Shown here in pieces: positions 25,950-38,004 of a stretch of DNA of 64,000 bases. A program made the position numbers and the translations under genes. The stretch covers positions 15,133,118 to 15,197,117 of the forward strand of contig OZ234503.1 in assembly GCA_965153455.1 (NCBI GenBank). Direction: 5' to 3'. A model generated the notes under the pieces. The model did no database searches. It saw only the letters and a list, made by a program, of their open reading frames with translations, and had not been told where the DNA came from. Within the stretch, counting starts at the first letter, position 1; every line of letters begins with the position of its first letter. This DNA comes from Sphagnum compactum (taxonomy: Eukaryota > Bryophyta > Sphagnopsida > Sphagnales).

Positions 25950-28640
25950 TATGATCTATGCATTACCAATGTCCAAACCTTTTTTATAATTATCATGCAT
26001 GTGCCTAATGTCCAGAAGGAATTCATGCTATGAATTTTTTAAAATTTCTTTTAGCAAGAATTGTTTTGAGATTTATTTTTTCATTATTTAGGTTTTTGCT
26101 TAATTTTGTTTACAAACTAGGATACTCAGTAAACCTTTTTCCCACGAGTTCTTCCATAATTACTTGATTCATAAACAATTCACAATTTCATTCACATACT
26201 CTATTTTCAATTTCAAAGGACGTTTCCATTTTCACAAAGAGGAGTGGAAAAAATAAACAATTATATCTTCTCCAAGTTAGTTTGTAAAAAATCTATTTAA
26301 ATCCAACACAATCAAAATGCAAACATTTATAAATGACATGATGAAAAGTTAAAAATATTATTCAATTTTCATTCCTTTCATCATCATGCAAAACAATGTG
26401 CAAGTGTAAAATGCAATGTAAAAAATAATATGCAAGTGAAAAAACAAATGTCACTTGCATTAAAAATCTTGCACACAAAAAGCAAACAAAAAATTGATAA
26501 CGAACTAATCAAGCATACAAACAAGGAAAACATAAAACACAAAATAAATACATATAAAGAAGAAAAAAAACAAACAATAGCGCGACCTAAGAAAGACAAG
26601 CAATAAATAAAACAAAATACAAAGAGAAAAATAAAAACTTACCAAAGAGGACAATGAAGCTTGGATTGCAAGTGAGTGATGCTTTGATTGCTCTTGGACT
26701 TGCACAAAGGTGATGGGGAAGTACCACGTAGAGGAGTTAAGCTTGAAACAAGAATGAAGGAGTAGGAGAGGGAACAAGAACTTGAAAATGAACCAAAAAT
26801 AAAAAGCAAGAACAAAAGGTTAAGAATAAAATATGAAAAGCCATAATTGGGAGCAAAGAATAGGCTTTGAAAATGAAGAGCAAAAAACAAAAGAACATAG
26901 GAATAAAGAGTAGCCAACAACAAAACAAAATTTATGAGTTGAAAATGAAAAGTAGGAATTGAGAGTGAAAGATAGGAACACAAAAGATAAAAGTAGGAGT
27001 TATGAACGAAAAAATAGGAATAAGAATGAAGGAACAAAGGAGTGCATGAGCTTCTTCACATCATCATGCATGTTAACAAACTTGCGAACGCAAAGCATAA
27101 CAAAACAAATGTAAGAAATGCACCATCCATTAGAACCCCATCATGACTTCGTGGTGGATGAAATCTAATTTGAGTTGAATGTTGGGTTTCACCTTAGTGA
27201 GCTATCCCTTAACACATAAGTCATGTATGTAAAAAATGGATGATAACTGAGGCAATAAATTGCATGTAGATGGTTAATACATAGGTTAATTCCAATGACG
27301 ATGATTTCATCGAAGCTTTGTTTAGGTGGGATGGGCTATAATAGTTAGTAGGTTGTACCAAAAGACAATTCCAAACCATAAATTTATTAGAGGTCAACTC
27401 CAAACCAAAGTTTTTAAAAAAAATAAACATTTTATAAGTTGTAATGTTTCAAACTGTCCTTATGGATCCTAAAATATCGAAAGACAAAAAAACGAGGTTT
27501 TTATTTATTTTTTCAATGTCTTTTGGAATTTTTTGGAGTTTTAATTTATTTTTTGAATCTTTGTGTCTTTTCAATTCCATACACATGTTTTACAGGTAAT
27601 TTCATACAGATGTAAAAATTCATGTGTTATTTCATTTGAATCTGTTGAAATGATTTCAAGAGATTATGTTTTTTTTTCTTTGAGATGAAGCTAGATTCCA
27701 ATAAAAAAAATTCCCCTTTAAATACCTAATTCAAGGATTTAATCCCCACTTGTTTAGTTGATTTAATGTTTATTTGCCCTAATTGCTTCCAAAATTTCAA
27801 TGAATTAAAAACATGGGTGACTAATTAATCTACACTTGGATGAGAATTGGGCGATATTTTGTACAATTTGAATCCTATATATATAAAACCCAATGTAAAA
27901 TTCTTTTTTATCCACCCATCATCCATCCATCCATCCATCCATCCCCACATGATGTAGTTCAAGTACTCGTATAGTGTGGTTGGTGGAATGTGTAAACCCT
28001 AACCCTAAAAAGGAAAACCTTGAAAGGAACACCCAAAAATTTAAAAAAAAAAGAAAAAAGAAATTCTAGTTAAGTTATTGAAGTTCTCACCTACCCATTA
28101 ATCCCGAACCCAGAAAAATTAAATTAAATAATAAATAAGAAAAGAAAAAAAAAGTACACAACATGTGCAGAGCAACAAAGCAACATTTCAATTTCAAAAT
28201 GATTACTTTTGAAATAATTAAAAAAAGCTTTTTTTTACATTTCCTCTTTTTAATTTTCAGAGTATTGAAATTTTATTTTTACATTTCCTTTTGTCTTAAA
28301 GGAACCCAAAAAGAGCAAAAAAGAACAAAATTGTGTACATACTTGGGTAACGTAAGTAAAATACCTGGACAAATGTGACGTGTACCACATGGCCAAAGCT
28401 GTTTGTGCTTTGGATTCAAACTGTGGTAGGTGGATAAAATCCAGCCTGTTTTTCCTCGTCCTATTAGTGGAAAAAGGGTTAAATGCCACGACGACCCTAA
28501 CTAGCCCCCTTACTTTGTACTTTCCCCAATTTATTATTTATTGTTTATTATTTATTATTGGTATTTAAAAAAAATTAGAATTAAATTTTTCTCTTTTTTC
28601 TCTTTGGGAACCGACCTAATTTTGAAATGAGCGGTATGGA
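25950..28640. other. Spacer with a purine-biased tract, no gene
   Basis: 26380-27060 is strongly purine-biased on the plus strand and yields a long but low-complexity minus-strand open frame rich in F, L, S and Y. That looks compositional, not coding. A TATATATAAAA sequence lies near 27875, (ATCC)n at about 27918 and a telomere-like AACCCTAACCCTAA motif at about 27993. Confidence 0.5.
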
Positions 28641-29794
28641 CACCCGGAGTCCTAAATAGGGACCGGCCGGGTGACCGGACGTCCCGGCCTGTCCAAATGG
28701 CCGGTACTTCTTTTCCTGCTTCCTACTCCGCCAGTTACGGACGCGTCGCTGGTACAATTCCGCGTGGAATTGTCGTCCTTCTATCGTTCTGCGCGGAATT
28801 TGTCTTTCTTTCCTTCCTTCGCTGCTCCTCCCCATCCCCGCTTGTCGTGCGTGCCTTCCTCTCGGCGTCGTCGTCCTCGTCGCTCCTCCTCCTCCTCTTC
28901 GTCGTGGTTTTCAATTTTTCGTGTTTCTCTCCTCCTACATAGGAAACAGCTGATTCAGAGAGCTTCGCCAACGCTAGCCAACAATTCGAGTGACCGTCAC
29001 GAATTTACAGACTCGGATTTGGACGACCATGCACGGAAATCGAGTCTTCCAGGGCTTCAACTAGAAACAACTCTTCTCTCTCTCTCTCTCTCTCTCTCTA
29101 GCGCTCTCTATCTATCGCTGTGTTCTCTAGGTCTTTGAAGGTTCTTTCTGTGTTCTTGTTTCGTGCTGGAGCTTGCTTGACCTGTGCCAGGAATATAAGG
29201 TTTTGAAGTGTCCGTAGAAGCTATGAAAGTCGCCTTCTCTTAGGCGACGCTTCGCTTCTTAGGAAGGAGGGTTGAGGAGGAGGAAGAGCAGGAGTGCTAA
29301 GGAGCACGGGCTGAAAGAAGGGATATTGGACCCAGATCGCAGTTTTGTTTTTGACATATGTTTGGCACACTAGGAAGGGAGATGAGCACAAGCTTTTTCC
29401 AGCCTTCGGCAGAACTACAAGAGGAAGCCTGGAGCAAAGCCGTTCTCGCCGTGAAGAAGAAGAAGCGGTCTAGATAGGGAACTGTATAGAACCGAGAGGT
29501 ATTACTCTGAAGCCTACCTGCAAACACTCTTGTACTCTTCTTTTCCAGTGACTTCAGCAGAGATTGGACGGAAGGAAGGAAGGAAGGAAGCGGTCGCTCG
29601 CGTTATTGTTGACAAGGAAGCCGCAACAACATCCTGTGCCGGTCTCATCAGCACGCGGCCGTGTCTGCTTGTGTTGTTGTGTGGTTCTGTTTCCTTTCCT
29701 TCCCCTCTCTTCTTCTCTTCCCTTCCCTCCCATGCATATTGAGCAGGCTGTTGTGAAAGACCACGGCAGGAATTGCCGGAGGTCAGCTTTCTTG
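28640..29794 (+). promoter_or_regulatory. GC-rich promoter/leader region of the F-box gene
   Basis: Base composition shifts sharply from AT-rich spacer to GC- and CpG-rich sequence at about 28640. It includes CCGG-rich palindromic segments (28660-28705) and a (CT)n tract at about 29068-29098, common in plant 5' untranslated leaders. Frames opening here are unlike each other and unlike known proteins. I see no clear TATA box near the gene. The leader may hold an intron I cannot place. Confidence 0.5.
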
Positions 29795-30949
29795 ATGCCA
29801 ATACCAACAATAGACCATTTCGATGGACTCCCAGACTCGCTTGTGCTCTTGATTTTCAACAAGCTTGCGGACATCAAGGCGCTGGGGAGATGCTGTGCAG
29901 TATCCAAGAGGTTCCATGCTCTTGCGCCGCTGGTAGACAACGTGGTGGTCAAAGTGGATTGTGTGATTTCTGGAGAGGAGAGTGGCTTGAACGTGAGAGG
30001 AGGTGGCAGTGGCGGTGGCAGAGGGATCTTCAGTCACTTGTTCCGCTATGTGGTTGGAACCATCGTGAAACCCTTGCAGGTATTGCAACAGTTTCTGGGA
30101 CCCAAGAAAACCATTCTTGCTGAAGTCTCACATCATTCGCCTGGTGAGGTTTTGAAGAACTTCAAGGAGATTCAAAGCCTCCGGATTGAATTGCCTGGGG
30201 GAGAGCTAGGCATTGAAGAAGGTGTTTTGCTCAAGTGGAAAGCTGAGTTTGGGAGCACTCTCGAGAGTTGTGTAATTCTGGGAGCTGCATCTCTAGTCAA
30301 GCTCGACAAGGAGAGGAAAGAAAATAAGCCTGATGGAGGAGCAGCAGGTAGGCCATGGTTTCTGAGTGGAAGAGGGGAAGAGGTGCTGTTGCCTCCTCCT
30401 CCTCCAGCTGTTGGGGATGATGAGGAGGAAAGTGAAGCTCCAACTTCTTCTCCTCTTACTCCTCCTCAAGATGATAGTGGCAGTATACCAGAGTCTTTCT
30501 ATACTGACGGTGGGCTCAAGCTAAGAGTTGTGTGGACGATAAGCTCGTTGATTGCAGCATCTGCAAGACATTATCTCCTTCAACAGATCATTTCTGATCA
30601 TCCCACACTGGAGAGCCTTGTTCTTACTGATGCTGATGGGCAAGGAATGCTTTGCATGAGCAGAGAGCAACTGCATGAGTTTCGAGAGAAGCCTCTGGCT
30701 GCATCTGCAACCTCAAACAGGACTCAAGTTCCAGCTCTCAACATGAAGCTGTGGTATGCACCCTACTTGGAGCTTCCTGGTGGAACCGGGTTGAAGGGAG
30801 CCACACTGGTGGCCATTCGTCCGAGTGATCACCCAGTGTGCAAGGAGGCAGAGGGATTTGTCGCTGGAGCATTTGAAGAGCCATTTCGATCAGCTGCAAA
30901 TCTCTTGGTCAAGCGACGCACATACCTTCTGGAGATGAATTCCTTCTAG
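29795..30949 (+). CDS. F-box protein of the AUF1/AUF2 (auxin up-regulated F-box) type
   Basis: This is the predicted substrate receptor of an SCF (Skp1-Cullin-F-box) ubiquitin ligase. The frame is uninterrupted, giving 384 aa from the ATG at 29795. An in-frame ATG at 29732 would add 21 residues. The F-box is at about residues 8-50: FDGLPDSLVLLIFNKLADIK followed by ALGRCCAVSKRF. A variable acidic/proline-rich linker (poly-P, then DDEEESEAP) follows. The conserved C-terminal region contains LRVVWTISSLIAASARHYLL, VLTDADGQGMLCMS, MKLWYAPYLELPGG, LKGATLVAIRPSD and the end RRTYLLEMNSF. That order and ending match the Arabidopsis AUF1/AUF2 family, linked in the literature to auxin and cytokinin responses. 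The single coding exon fits the family. Substrate unknown. Confidence 0.92.
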   Translation: MPIPTIDHFDGLPDSLVLLIFNKLADIKALGRCCAVSKRFHALAPLVDNVVVKVDCVISGEESGLNVRGGGSGGGRGIFSHLFRYVVGTIVKPLQVLQQFLGPKKTILAEVSHHSPGEVLKNFKEIQSLRIELPGGELGIEEGVLLKWKAEFGSTLESCVILGAASLVKLDKERKENKPDGGAAGRPWFLSGRGEEVLLPPPPPAVGDDEEESEAPTSSPLTPPQDDSGSIPESFYTDGGLKLRVVWTISSLIAASARHYLLQQIISDHPTLESLVLTDADGQGMLCMSREQLHEFREKPLAASATSNRTQVPALNMKLWYAPYLELPGGTGLKGATLVAIRPSDHPVCKEAEGFVAGAFEEPFRSAANLLVKRRTYLLEMNSF

Positions 30950-31134
30950 GATTCCTTTTTTTTGGCCCTTCCTTCTGGCTCACCGATATGCGACTCCTTG
31001 ATGGGCGGAGTCAACAATCAGCTGCAAATCTCTTTGTCAAACAATACATACCTTCTGGAGATGAATTTTTTCTAGAAATCCTTTTTGTCCTTTCTGGCTC
31101 ACAGATATGTGACTCCTTGAGTGGGAGTCAACAG
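30890..31134 (+). repeat. Tandem duplication of the F-box gene's last codons and 3' flank
   Basis: The segment 30890-31017 (last roughly 20 codons, stop, and about 70 bp beyond) is repeated at 31018-31134 with about 85-90% identity. Shared landmarks are TCAGCTGCAAATCTCTT, ACATACCTTCTGGAGATGAA, CTGGCTCAC and GACTCCTTG. The second copy has a 2-bp loss that breaks the frame, so it cannot encode the conserved C-terminus. It probably sits in the 3' untranslated region. Confidence 0.85.
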
Positions 31135-32489
31135 CAACAACAACAAAAGCAACAATGAGATGCTTTCCTGGCTCACAAGTTGTCTCCAGGAGTAAAATGG
31201 TGCAATGGGAAGGTATGTAGCAGCAAAGATGCCAGGATCAAAAGCGGAGAAAATGCAAATGAATAATCAAAGGTCCTTTGTGGCTTTGGTCTTTGCTCTG
31301 GAGCATGAATGCTATCTCAATTACGAGCTGAGGACTTTTGATGTGTGAGGACAGTGGTGACTTGGGGGGAAGTTCAGAGGCTTGGACAATGTACAAACAC
31401 CAGAGAAGACAAGCAAAGGATTCTCATCATCACAACACCCATGTAACTTGTGAAATATCTAGTACAGTTTAACAGACCCTTTTGTTGCTAGAATCTCTGT
31501 TACTTGAATCCAGTCTTGCCTTTACACACACGAGGTAGGCAGTCTCTCACAGTAGGTTTCTCCTTTTGGAGTTTGCAGTTTTGCATGTTGACACATTGGA
31601 GTACCACCCAGGCATGCAAATTTTTTTCACCCACAACTGCACTCTTTTATGAACATACTAGGAGCCCTGGCTATTGAAGCGTAGCTTAACTGCTTGACTT
31701 TTTTAAGGTTTTTATAGCTGTGGCTTCAAAGCATGTTACTGGCTTTCTTTCTTTGCTTTGTGCTACAATCCAGGTTACGGAGATTTATTTGCTGGAGTTT
31801 TCTGCACTTGGCAAACCAGAATCTGTGCAAGCTTTTGGGTATGTTTATTGTAACATATTATTCCTTGATATCAAAGGTCCTTCTCTTGACCCCAAAGCTT
31901 TTTAAACTGTATTTTCATGATGCAATTTCTGCATGCAACTCATGTTGCGCTCTATTGTCTCCTTCCAGTGTGAGTTGTGTGTTGGGTACAATTGTGTGCT
32001 GCTGCTCATCACACCTTACATTAGATTCTTCACATTCATATTATGTATTTAAAAGAGTGTTGTAATTTGCTTTCTATGTTTGTGTTCATCTCTTCTCTCA
32101 TGCCAATCGATTTGAGGAGTTTCTGGTGTTGTTGGCAAGCATGAACTTTTTGGGGGGGGGGGGGGGGGGGGGGGGGGTCTTGGCTTGATGTGGTATTTTG
32201 GTTTTACTTGTAAGTCATTTAGGATTTGATAATACACTTTCTTTTGATGTCTTTGGATTTAACTGAGATTTCATTTGCATATCAATGTATCTGAGCTTTC
32301 TGCACACTTCCAACTATTTTTACCTTCTTGCTTTTTTTGTGGCATGTTCTAGTCTTGGGATGCATGTAACATTTTGTGTAGGGTGTGAAGTCCCAAGGTC
32401 TGAGGCATTCTCAAAATAATGAAGCATAGAAAACCTAAGCGACATAGGTCTAGCTCAAGTCTAGATCAACATTGCATTTTGAGATTGTA

Positions 32490-32522
<33 letters not shown>

Positions 32523-35050
32523 TGCTTTTACCCATTGCAAAGCATGAGGTGAAAGTTATCATGAACAAACATATGTAGATCATGAGGTGTATGTACCAAG
32601 GGGATGGTCCTCACACCTACTCCTTAAGAGTGGGCAGGATAAGGTGCAATCTGAATTCATTACTAAACTTCTTGGAATTTCTTCGAGTGGTTTATTTCTC
32701 CAAGTGCTTTGGCATCATGCTAGAGATACCTTATACATGTGCATGAAATCAATCACTTTGGATGTTTAAAAGGTTTGATATTTTGGAGGTATGGCATCTA
32801 GATAGATATTTGAGAGGTAATGAATGCTACTCAATGATATACTCAAGGTTTTGATCCCTTACTCTTTTTCACATTTGGCATCCATTTTTGACAATTTTTA
32901 CAAAGAGGTGGTCCATCTCTCACTCACTATATAAGGCACGTGCAATGGGATTGATTGCCTCCCTCTATTGGGTTGGGAGAATTTTTTTATTTTTTTTCTT
33001 TGAGAATTTTTCCATTAAACAAGAGTTTTGCCCCCCCAACTTAATGTGGGTGTCATTTGTTTGGTTATTGGATTCTCAAATAATTGGTGGTTCAATAACT
33101 ACTTATCTTCCTCCACATCATAGGTGATTGCATGCCAAGTTCACAATCATTGGCAATTTTGGTATTTTGCAAGTTGTTTTGAATCTTCAAGAGAGAGAGA
33201 GAGAAGGAGAGAGAGGAGTGTCCTTTTTTTTATTACACTTTTTCCCACCACCACTTTTTTTTCCCTTAAAAAATCTGGCATTTACTATGGTACATTTTAG
33301 GGTTTTTACATGTGCTTCTTAACATCACGTAAGCCATAAAGGGCACCTTTTGGTCAAAAGGGGTAAAGTTCTACCAAAAGTTTGGTCATTTTCAAAAGTG
33401 AGGTGCTTCACAAACTCACTTTTTTAATCATTCATTCTAATTAGCTTATTTGAAAGTTCTAGTTATTTTTCATTATTTTATTCAATTTTTGACATTCACT
33501 ATTAAAGGTTTGTTGGTCTCATCTATATTGGTTTCAAGCCTTGGGTGTGTTTATCTAATCTACAAAAATAAAATTAATATTTCGTCATATCCCAAGCAAC
33601 TACCTCAAGAAGATGTGATGGGGAGGATTGGGACATGGATGGAAACAATCCAAAGTGGTGAGGGATGTTATTGCAATCGACCTAGACCTACATCTATGTT
33701 CATTTGAAATATATTCTCAAATTGAGGATCCTTTGTTTTTATTGGCACATGACATCTAGGTAAGTACTTCACACGAAGACTTAAGAACCCAAGGGGTGCT
33801 TGCTCCCTTTGATCTTGTAGTGATTTCATGAATGATCTTGTTGTCATCATCTACAATCATCTAAAGAATGATGAAAAATTAAGTGCAAACTAATACATTC
33901 CTAAAAAGTTAAAACCTTTTGATTGCAGCTTTCTCAATCTTGAATGTCTTCCTCCTTTCATGGGATAAAACACCAAACATGACATTTTTCAAGTCTTGGA
34001 CTCACATGAAATTCATGAAAACAAACATTGCAAAAACACATGTAGAGAAACTTGTCATAAATTTATTGATGAGTCAAGACAAGTGCTTTTTAAAGCAAAA
34101 ATTTGTCAATTTTGGATTAGGTGGAGAGGTCCATGAAAACTACACTAAAACAACAGGGCGGGGAGAGGGGGGGAGATGAGCATATTGTAATAACATCACT
34201 AGATCAGCATGTGATTTTGTCACCATGAGGATATGGCCTAGCCACCTATTGCTTAAGGCATAACCATGGTAGAGGGTACACATCATTATCTATAGTCCTA
34301 ACTCGTTGTGAAAGAGTCAAATGATGAACATCTAACCATCCATTTCATCTAATGACCTCATAACTTTCCTTACCATGTTGTTTCATTCTTTTGAAATTTA
34401 GTGATAGCTAATGTTCTCTATGTTCTATTAATTTTGGTACCTAGAAATTTTTGGGCCCTAGCTCATAGATTCTATTCATTAATGTTGATGCATGTAATTG
34501 TAAGCTTTGTTGGAATTGTAAATTATAAATTTTATCTTGCACATTTTGTATTCTAGACTCCATTGACAATTCAACAAGGTTGAGGCTTAATGACTCGAAA
34601 GATTTGTTTAAGCTTAAGCAAGTTATAAGTTCTTGTGGCAAGCCTTGATGTATGTAATGGTACATCCAATGTAAGGATAGGGTGGGATTGTTCATTGGGG
34701 GGGGGAGAGGGGGGGGGGGGAAGTGAGTTTAGGGTTTGAAGATCACAATTCATAAGTGATTTAAAGAATTTGATGATCATAGACTGAAGAGCCATGATTC
34801 AAATCTTAGAATCCAAGAGGCTTCAATAATAACTTGTAGCTTGAAACCTTGTTAATGCTTCATAATTCATTGATTCCAAAATGTTATCACTTTAAGCTTT
34901 TAGATTAGTGCCAATTCTCACCTTTTTCTTCTCACTCATTATCTTTTGATATGTTGATTTTTTCTTACACTTCTTGTTTTTATTTCATTTATAAGTCATT
35001 TCTATAATTGGGTCATTATTTGTGGGGGTTGTTATGTCTATTAAAGTTTT
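31135..35050. other. 3' flank and spacer with long homopolymer tracts
   Basis: After probable 3' sequence of the F-box gene this is spacer without a supported gene. Runs of 26 G (32152-32177) and 29 C (32490-32518) stand out. Shorter G-runs occur at about 34698-34721 and a GA-rich tract at about 33192-33216. Confidence 0.55.
32152..32518. repeat. Poly(G)26 and poly(C)29 tracts 312 bp apart
   Basis: Uninterrupted G from 32152 to 32177 and C from 32490 to 32518. A 20-C run occurs at 21850-21869. The two tracts are complementary and inversely oriented, so they could pair or form G-quadruplex/i-motif structures. Exact lengths may be affected by sequencing error. Confidence 0.8.
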
Positions 35051-35089
35051 ATTGCTTTGTCAATTTGTATATGACGCCCAAATTTTGCT

Positions 35090-36050
35090 CACATCTTAAT
35101 TTAAATTCAAAAGATTTTAGAAAAAAGGTAGCGCGTTTCCAAAAGCTTGAACCTCTCCCCTTACTTCATGACGTTGAGTTTAATAAACATGAAGAATTTC
35201 AAGTTGGTCCAATGCCCAATAGACCTCAGACCTTAGACCCTTAGGATCAAGTTATTCTTATTATGATGTTCAAGTTTTCACCCTTGATGCACACTTAAGT
35301 CTGTTAAATGTTGAAGCTTTTAAAATACTTGCCCTTATTGGGAAGAAACCCAAGAAAATAGCCAAGGTAGATGTGACAAAAAAATTCAGAATGTTTGGTC
35401 AATGAAAATGCCATGGGAAAAACTTGTATCTATGGTGTTAGAAATATTTCAATAGTTAAGTGCAAAGTGTGCATTAAAATAGAATGCAAGTTGAAATTGT
35501 TGGTACCAAAGTGAGATTCTTTTCATAAACTCGTTAAGAAAAGGAAAATGAATAAAGGGTAAAGGTAATGGATTTGACATGTGCTCATGCCAAAAATAGA
35601 ACAATATATGTGTCAATGAATTGTCCATATTTTCTATAGCAACTTTAAGGTGGGAGTGATCAAAGTAGCAAAAAGAAAGTGATTCACTTTGCATAATTTT
35701 CATGCTACTTAACAAATGAAAATCCATGACCAATTATGAGGATTTCAAAGCTTTCTATGACTTTTTGAGGTTGAAAAACAACCCCAAGAAACATTGGATT
35801 GACACGACATGGTGGGAATTGCTGAGCATTTCGAAAATCAAATCTTGGCAACTAGTAAGGTTGTTATTCATGGGGCCAAGTTTGTTGCATTGTGATGATG
35901 TTGCTACCACCAATAACTACTCTTGGATTTATGTGCATGGTTATTGTGTTCAAGATTAATGCCACATCCCAAATTTTTTAATCAAACACATTGTAAAAGG
36001 ATCCAATACCCATAATTTGACATTTGGCTTGGTATATATGTATGTTTGGT
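35090..36050 (+). pseudogene. Second decayed hAT-like transposase-derived coding remnant
   Basis: Plus-strand fragments in changing frames line up in a consistent order. They are KVDVTKKFRMFG (about 35.37 kb), LKLLVPK followed by a KLVKKRK segment (about 35.5 kb), PMTNYEDFKAFYDFLRLKNN then PKKHW (35.73 kb), HCDDVATTNNYSWIYVHGYC (35.89 kb) and KGSNTHNLT (about 36.0 kb). From memory this arrangement resembles hAT-like (ZNF862-like) transposase-derived proteins of seed-free plants. Frameshifts and stops interrupt it. The longest clean frame is 35726-35959. Strand is opposite to the 24-25 kb remnant, and the two cover largely different regions. Confidence 0.45.
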
Positions 36051-36269
36051 TGGGTGTATGTTATTGATTGGGTATGTGTTATTTTGACTGAGTAATTGTC
36101 ATTAGTTGCATATTGCCCTTCAAACAAACTCTATTGTTGTTCTTGTAATGTCAAATTGAATATATGCACTAGCACTTCTTCATCCAAAATTTGGTTCATC
36201 CCATGATCCTAAGTCATATGGGTATCCTATTCATACCTTCAATTATAGAATGTAAATAACCAGTTTGTT

Positions 36270-38000
36270 TAGCGAGCTAACATTTGTCACAAGCCTTCAC
36301 AAACTCCTTAATAAAAAATTTCTTGTCATGCCAAAAAAAATGATGTTGATTTCAAAAAGAGTGCAAGCGTCACCAAAGTGCCCAATTTCATTGTGAATAT
36401 TTCTCATGATAGTTTATCCTTTGGTTTAGGGAGTACAAGGTTCTAAAAGTATAATACATATTCTTGCCAATGATATATCACATCATTTTCTTTTCTTTTC
36501 TTTTAACATCAACATGATAATGTTCAATTAACTGCAATAGCCTGCCAATGAGTAATTTCATGATCAACAAATCCTCCCTTATGGTCAAGTGACGGTCCTA
36601 CTCATCTTCTTATTGATTCCTTTCCTTTTGGGTCTTAGCTTGATCAACCAAAACTTGTGCTTCATATGTTAAATCCCAACAATTTTGTTGGAGATATAAC
36701 TTTTCCTTATCAGCCTACTATTTCCTCTATCCTTCATCTTGGTAAGAAACTAGTTTGTTTCCTTTCTCTAAGACTTCTTCACTATAATTTCCCACATTTT
36801 GTTCCATAACAATGAACAAATTGATGATTGTTTTCTAAAGATTGGGAATCTCCTAACTAGTGCCACCCAAGTCTTGAATCTCATTACCAAAATCTTCATC
36901 AACTTCATACCTTCCCACTAAATTTCTACTCAACACATCTACATTAAAATCCTTAGCACCAGTTCAATGGACAATCTTGAAATGAAAGTCCTGAAACATT
37001 GAGATCCACCTCCCCCTTCGTCCATATGCATCTAAAACTATTGCAAGCCACTTTAATGGTTTGTGGTCTATCCCCAATGGAAAGAATTTGTAATGAAAAT
37101 ATTGTCATAAGTGCATTATGCCCCAAACAAGAACATAACATTCTCCTTCCACTAGATGAAACCGCTTCTATATTAAGGACAATCCCTTTTTGGCATAGGC
37201 TATCATTTGTTCATGTTTTTCCAATTTTATGACAGAATTGTTCCTACACTTTTGATGGACCTATCAACTTCTAATATGAAAGGTTGTGAAAAATCAAGCC
37301 TGGTTAATACCAGAAATGCCATGAGTTTTTTTAAAAAAGTGACAAAAACACCATGGTAGATGGGTGTCCAAACAAATTTACAATCCTTTTTAGTCAGGCC
37401 AAATAACGGCTCTACAATCTTAGCATACTCAAGAATAAATTATTTGTAATACCATGTGAGTCCTAGGAATGCCTTAACATTTGTAATAGACTTATGAATA
37501 AAAAAGCCTTCCATAGTAGCAACCTTCTTGGGGTCAAGATAAGAAACTTCCACATTCACAACATGACCTTAAAATGTAATGTTATATGTTTTAAAGCAAC
37601 ATTTGCTAGGGTTTAATTATAAATGGACATCCCTAAGTTTCTACAAAATTAGCTTAATATGCTGCAAATGATCCTTCCAGTTTAGATTATGTATGTTGAC
37701 ATCATCAACAAAAACTTTTTAAAACCGATTGTTCCAATCCTTGAACACCTCAGCCGTCATCTTTGAAAAGGTGCTAGTGGTGGTGTTCTTCAACCCAAAT
37801 GACATAACATTCCACTCGAAGAATCTTGACTTAGTGAGGATTGTAGTTTTTTTAATGTTTTCAAGTGCCATTGGAATTTGCCAAAACCCATATTGGAAAT
37901 CTAGGGTGGTAAACCATGTTAATTCTCCCGTATGATCCAAGACATCTTCAATTAGCAACATGGGAAATGAATCGGCCACATCTATGCATTGAGTGGTTTG
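36270..38000 (-). mobile_element. Decayed Ty3/gypsy retrotransposon pol (RT, RNase H, integrase zinc domain)
   Basis: The minus-strand frame 37979-37719 reads FPMLLIEDVLDHTGELTWFT, LDFQYGFWQIPMALE and FEWNVMSFGLKNTTTSTFSK, diagnostic of Ty3/gypsy reverse transcriptase. After one stop comes the catalytic FVDDVNIH (about 37690-37714). Further down are WKDHLQHIKLIL, LNPSKC, VKAFLGLTWYY and an RNase H-like DHRPLKW (about 37.05 kb). Near 36.3-36.4 kb is NEIGHFGDACTLFEINIIFF, similar to the integrase zinc-binding region. Many stops and frameshifts show an inactive copy. I could not find long terminal repeats. Confidence 0.75.
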
Positions 38001-38004
38001 TAAT

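Noticed and set aside
26384-27037. Overlapping minus-strand open frames rich in F, L, S and Y
   Set aside because: They arise from the purine-biased plus strand. No domain, no splice-consistent structure and low complexity.
29554-30123. Minus- and alternate-frame open frames over the F-box 5' part
   Set aside because: Shadows of the F-box coding frame; the F-box motif and conserved C-terminus lie only in the plus-strand frame.
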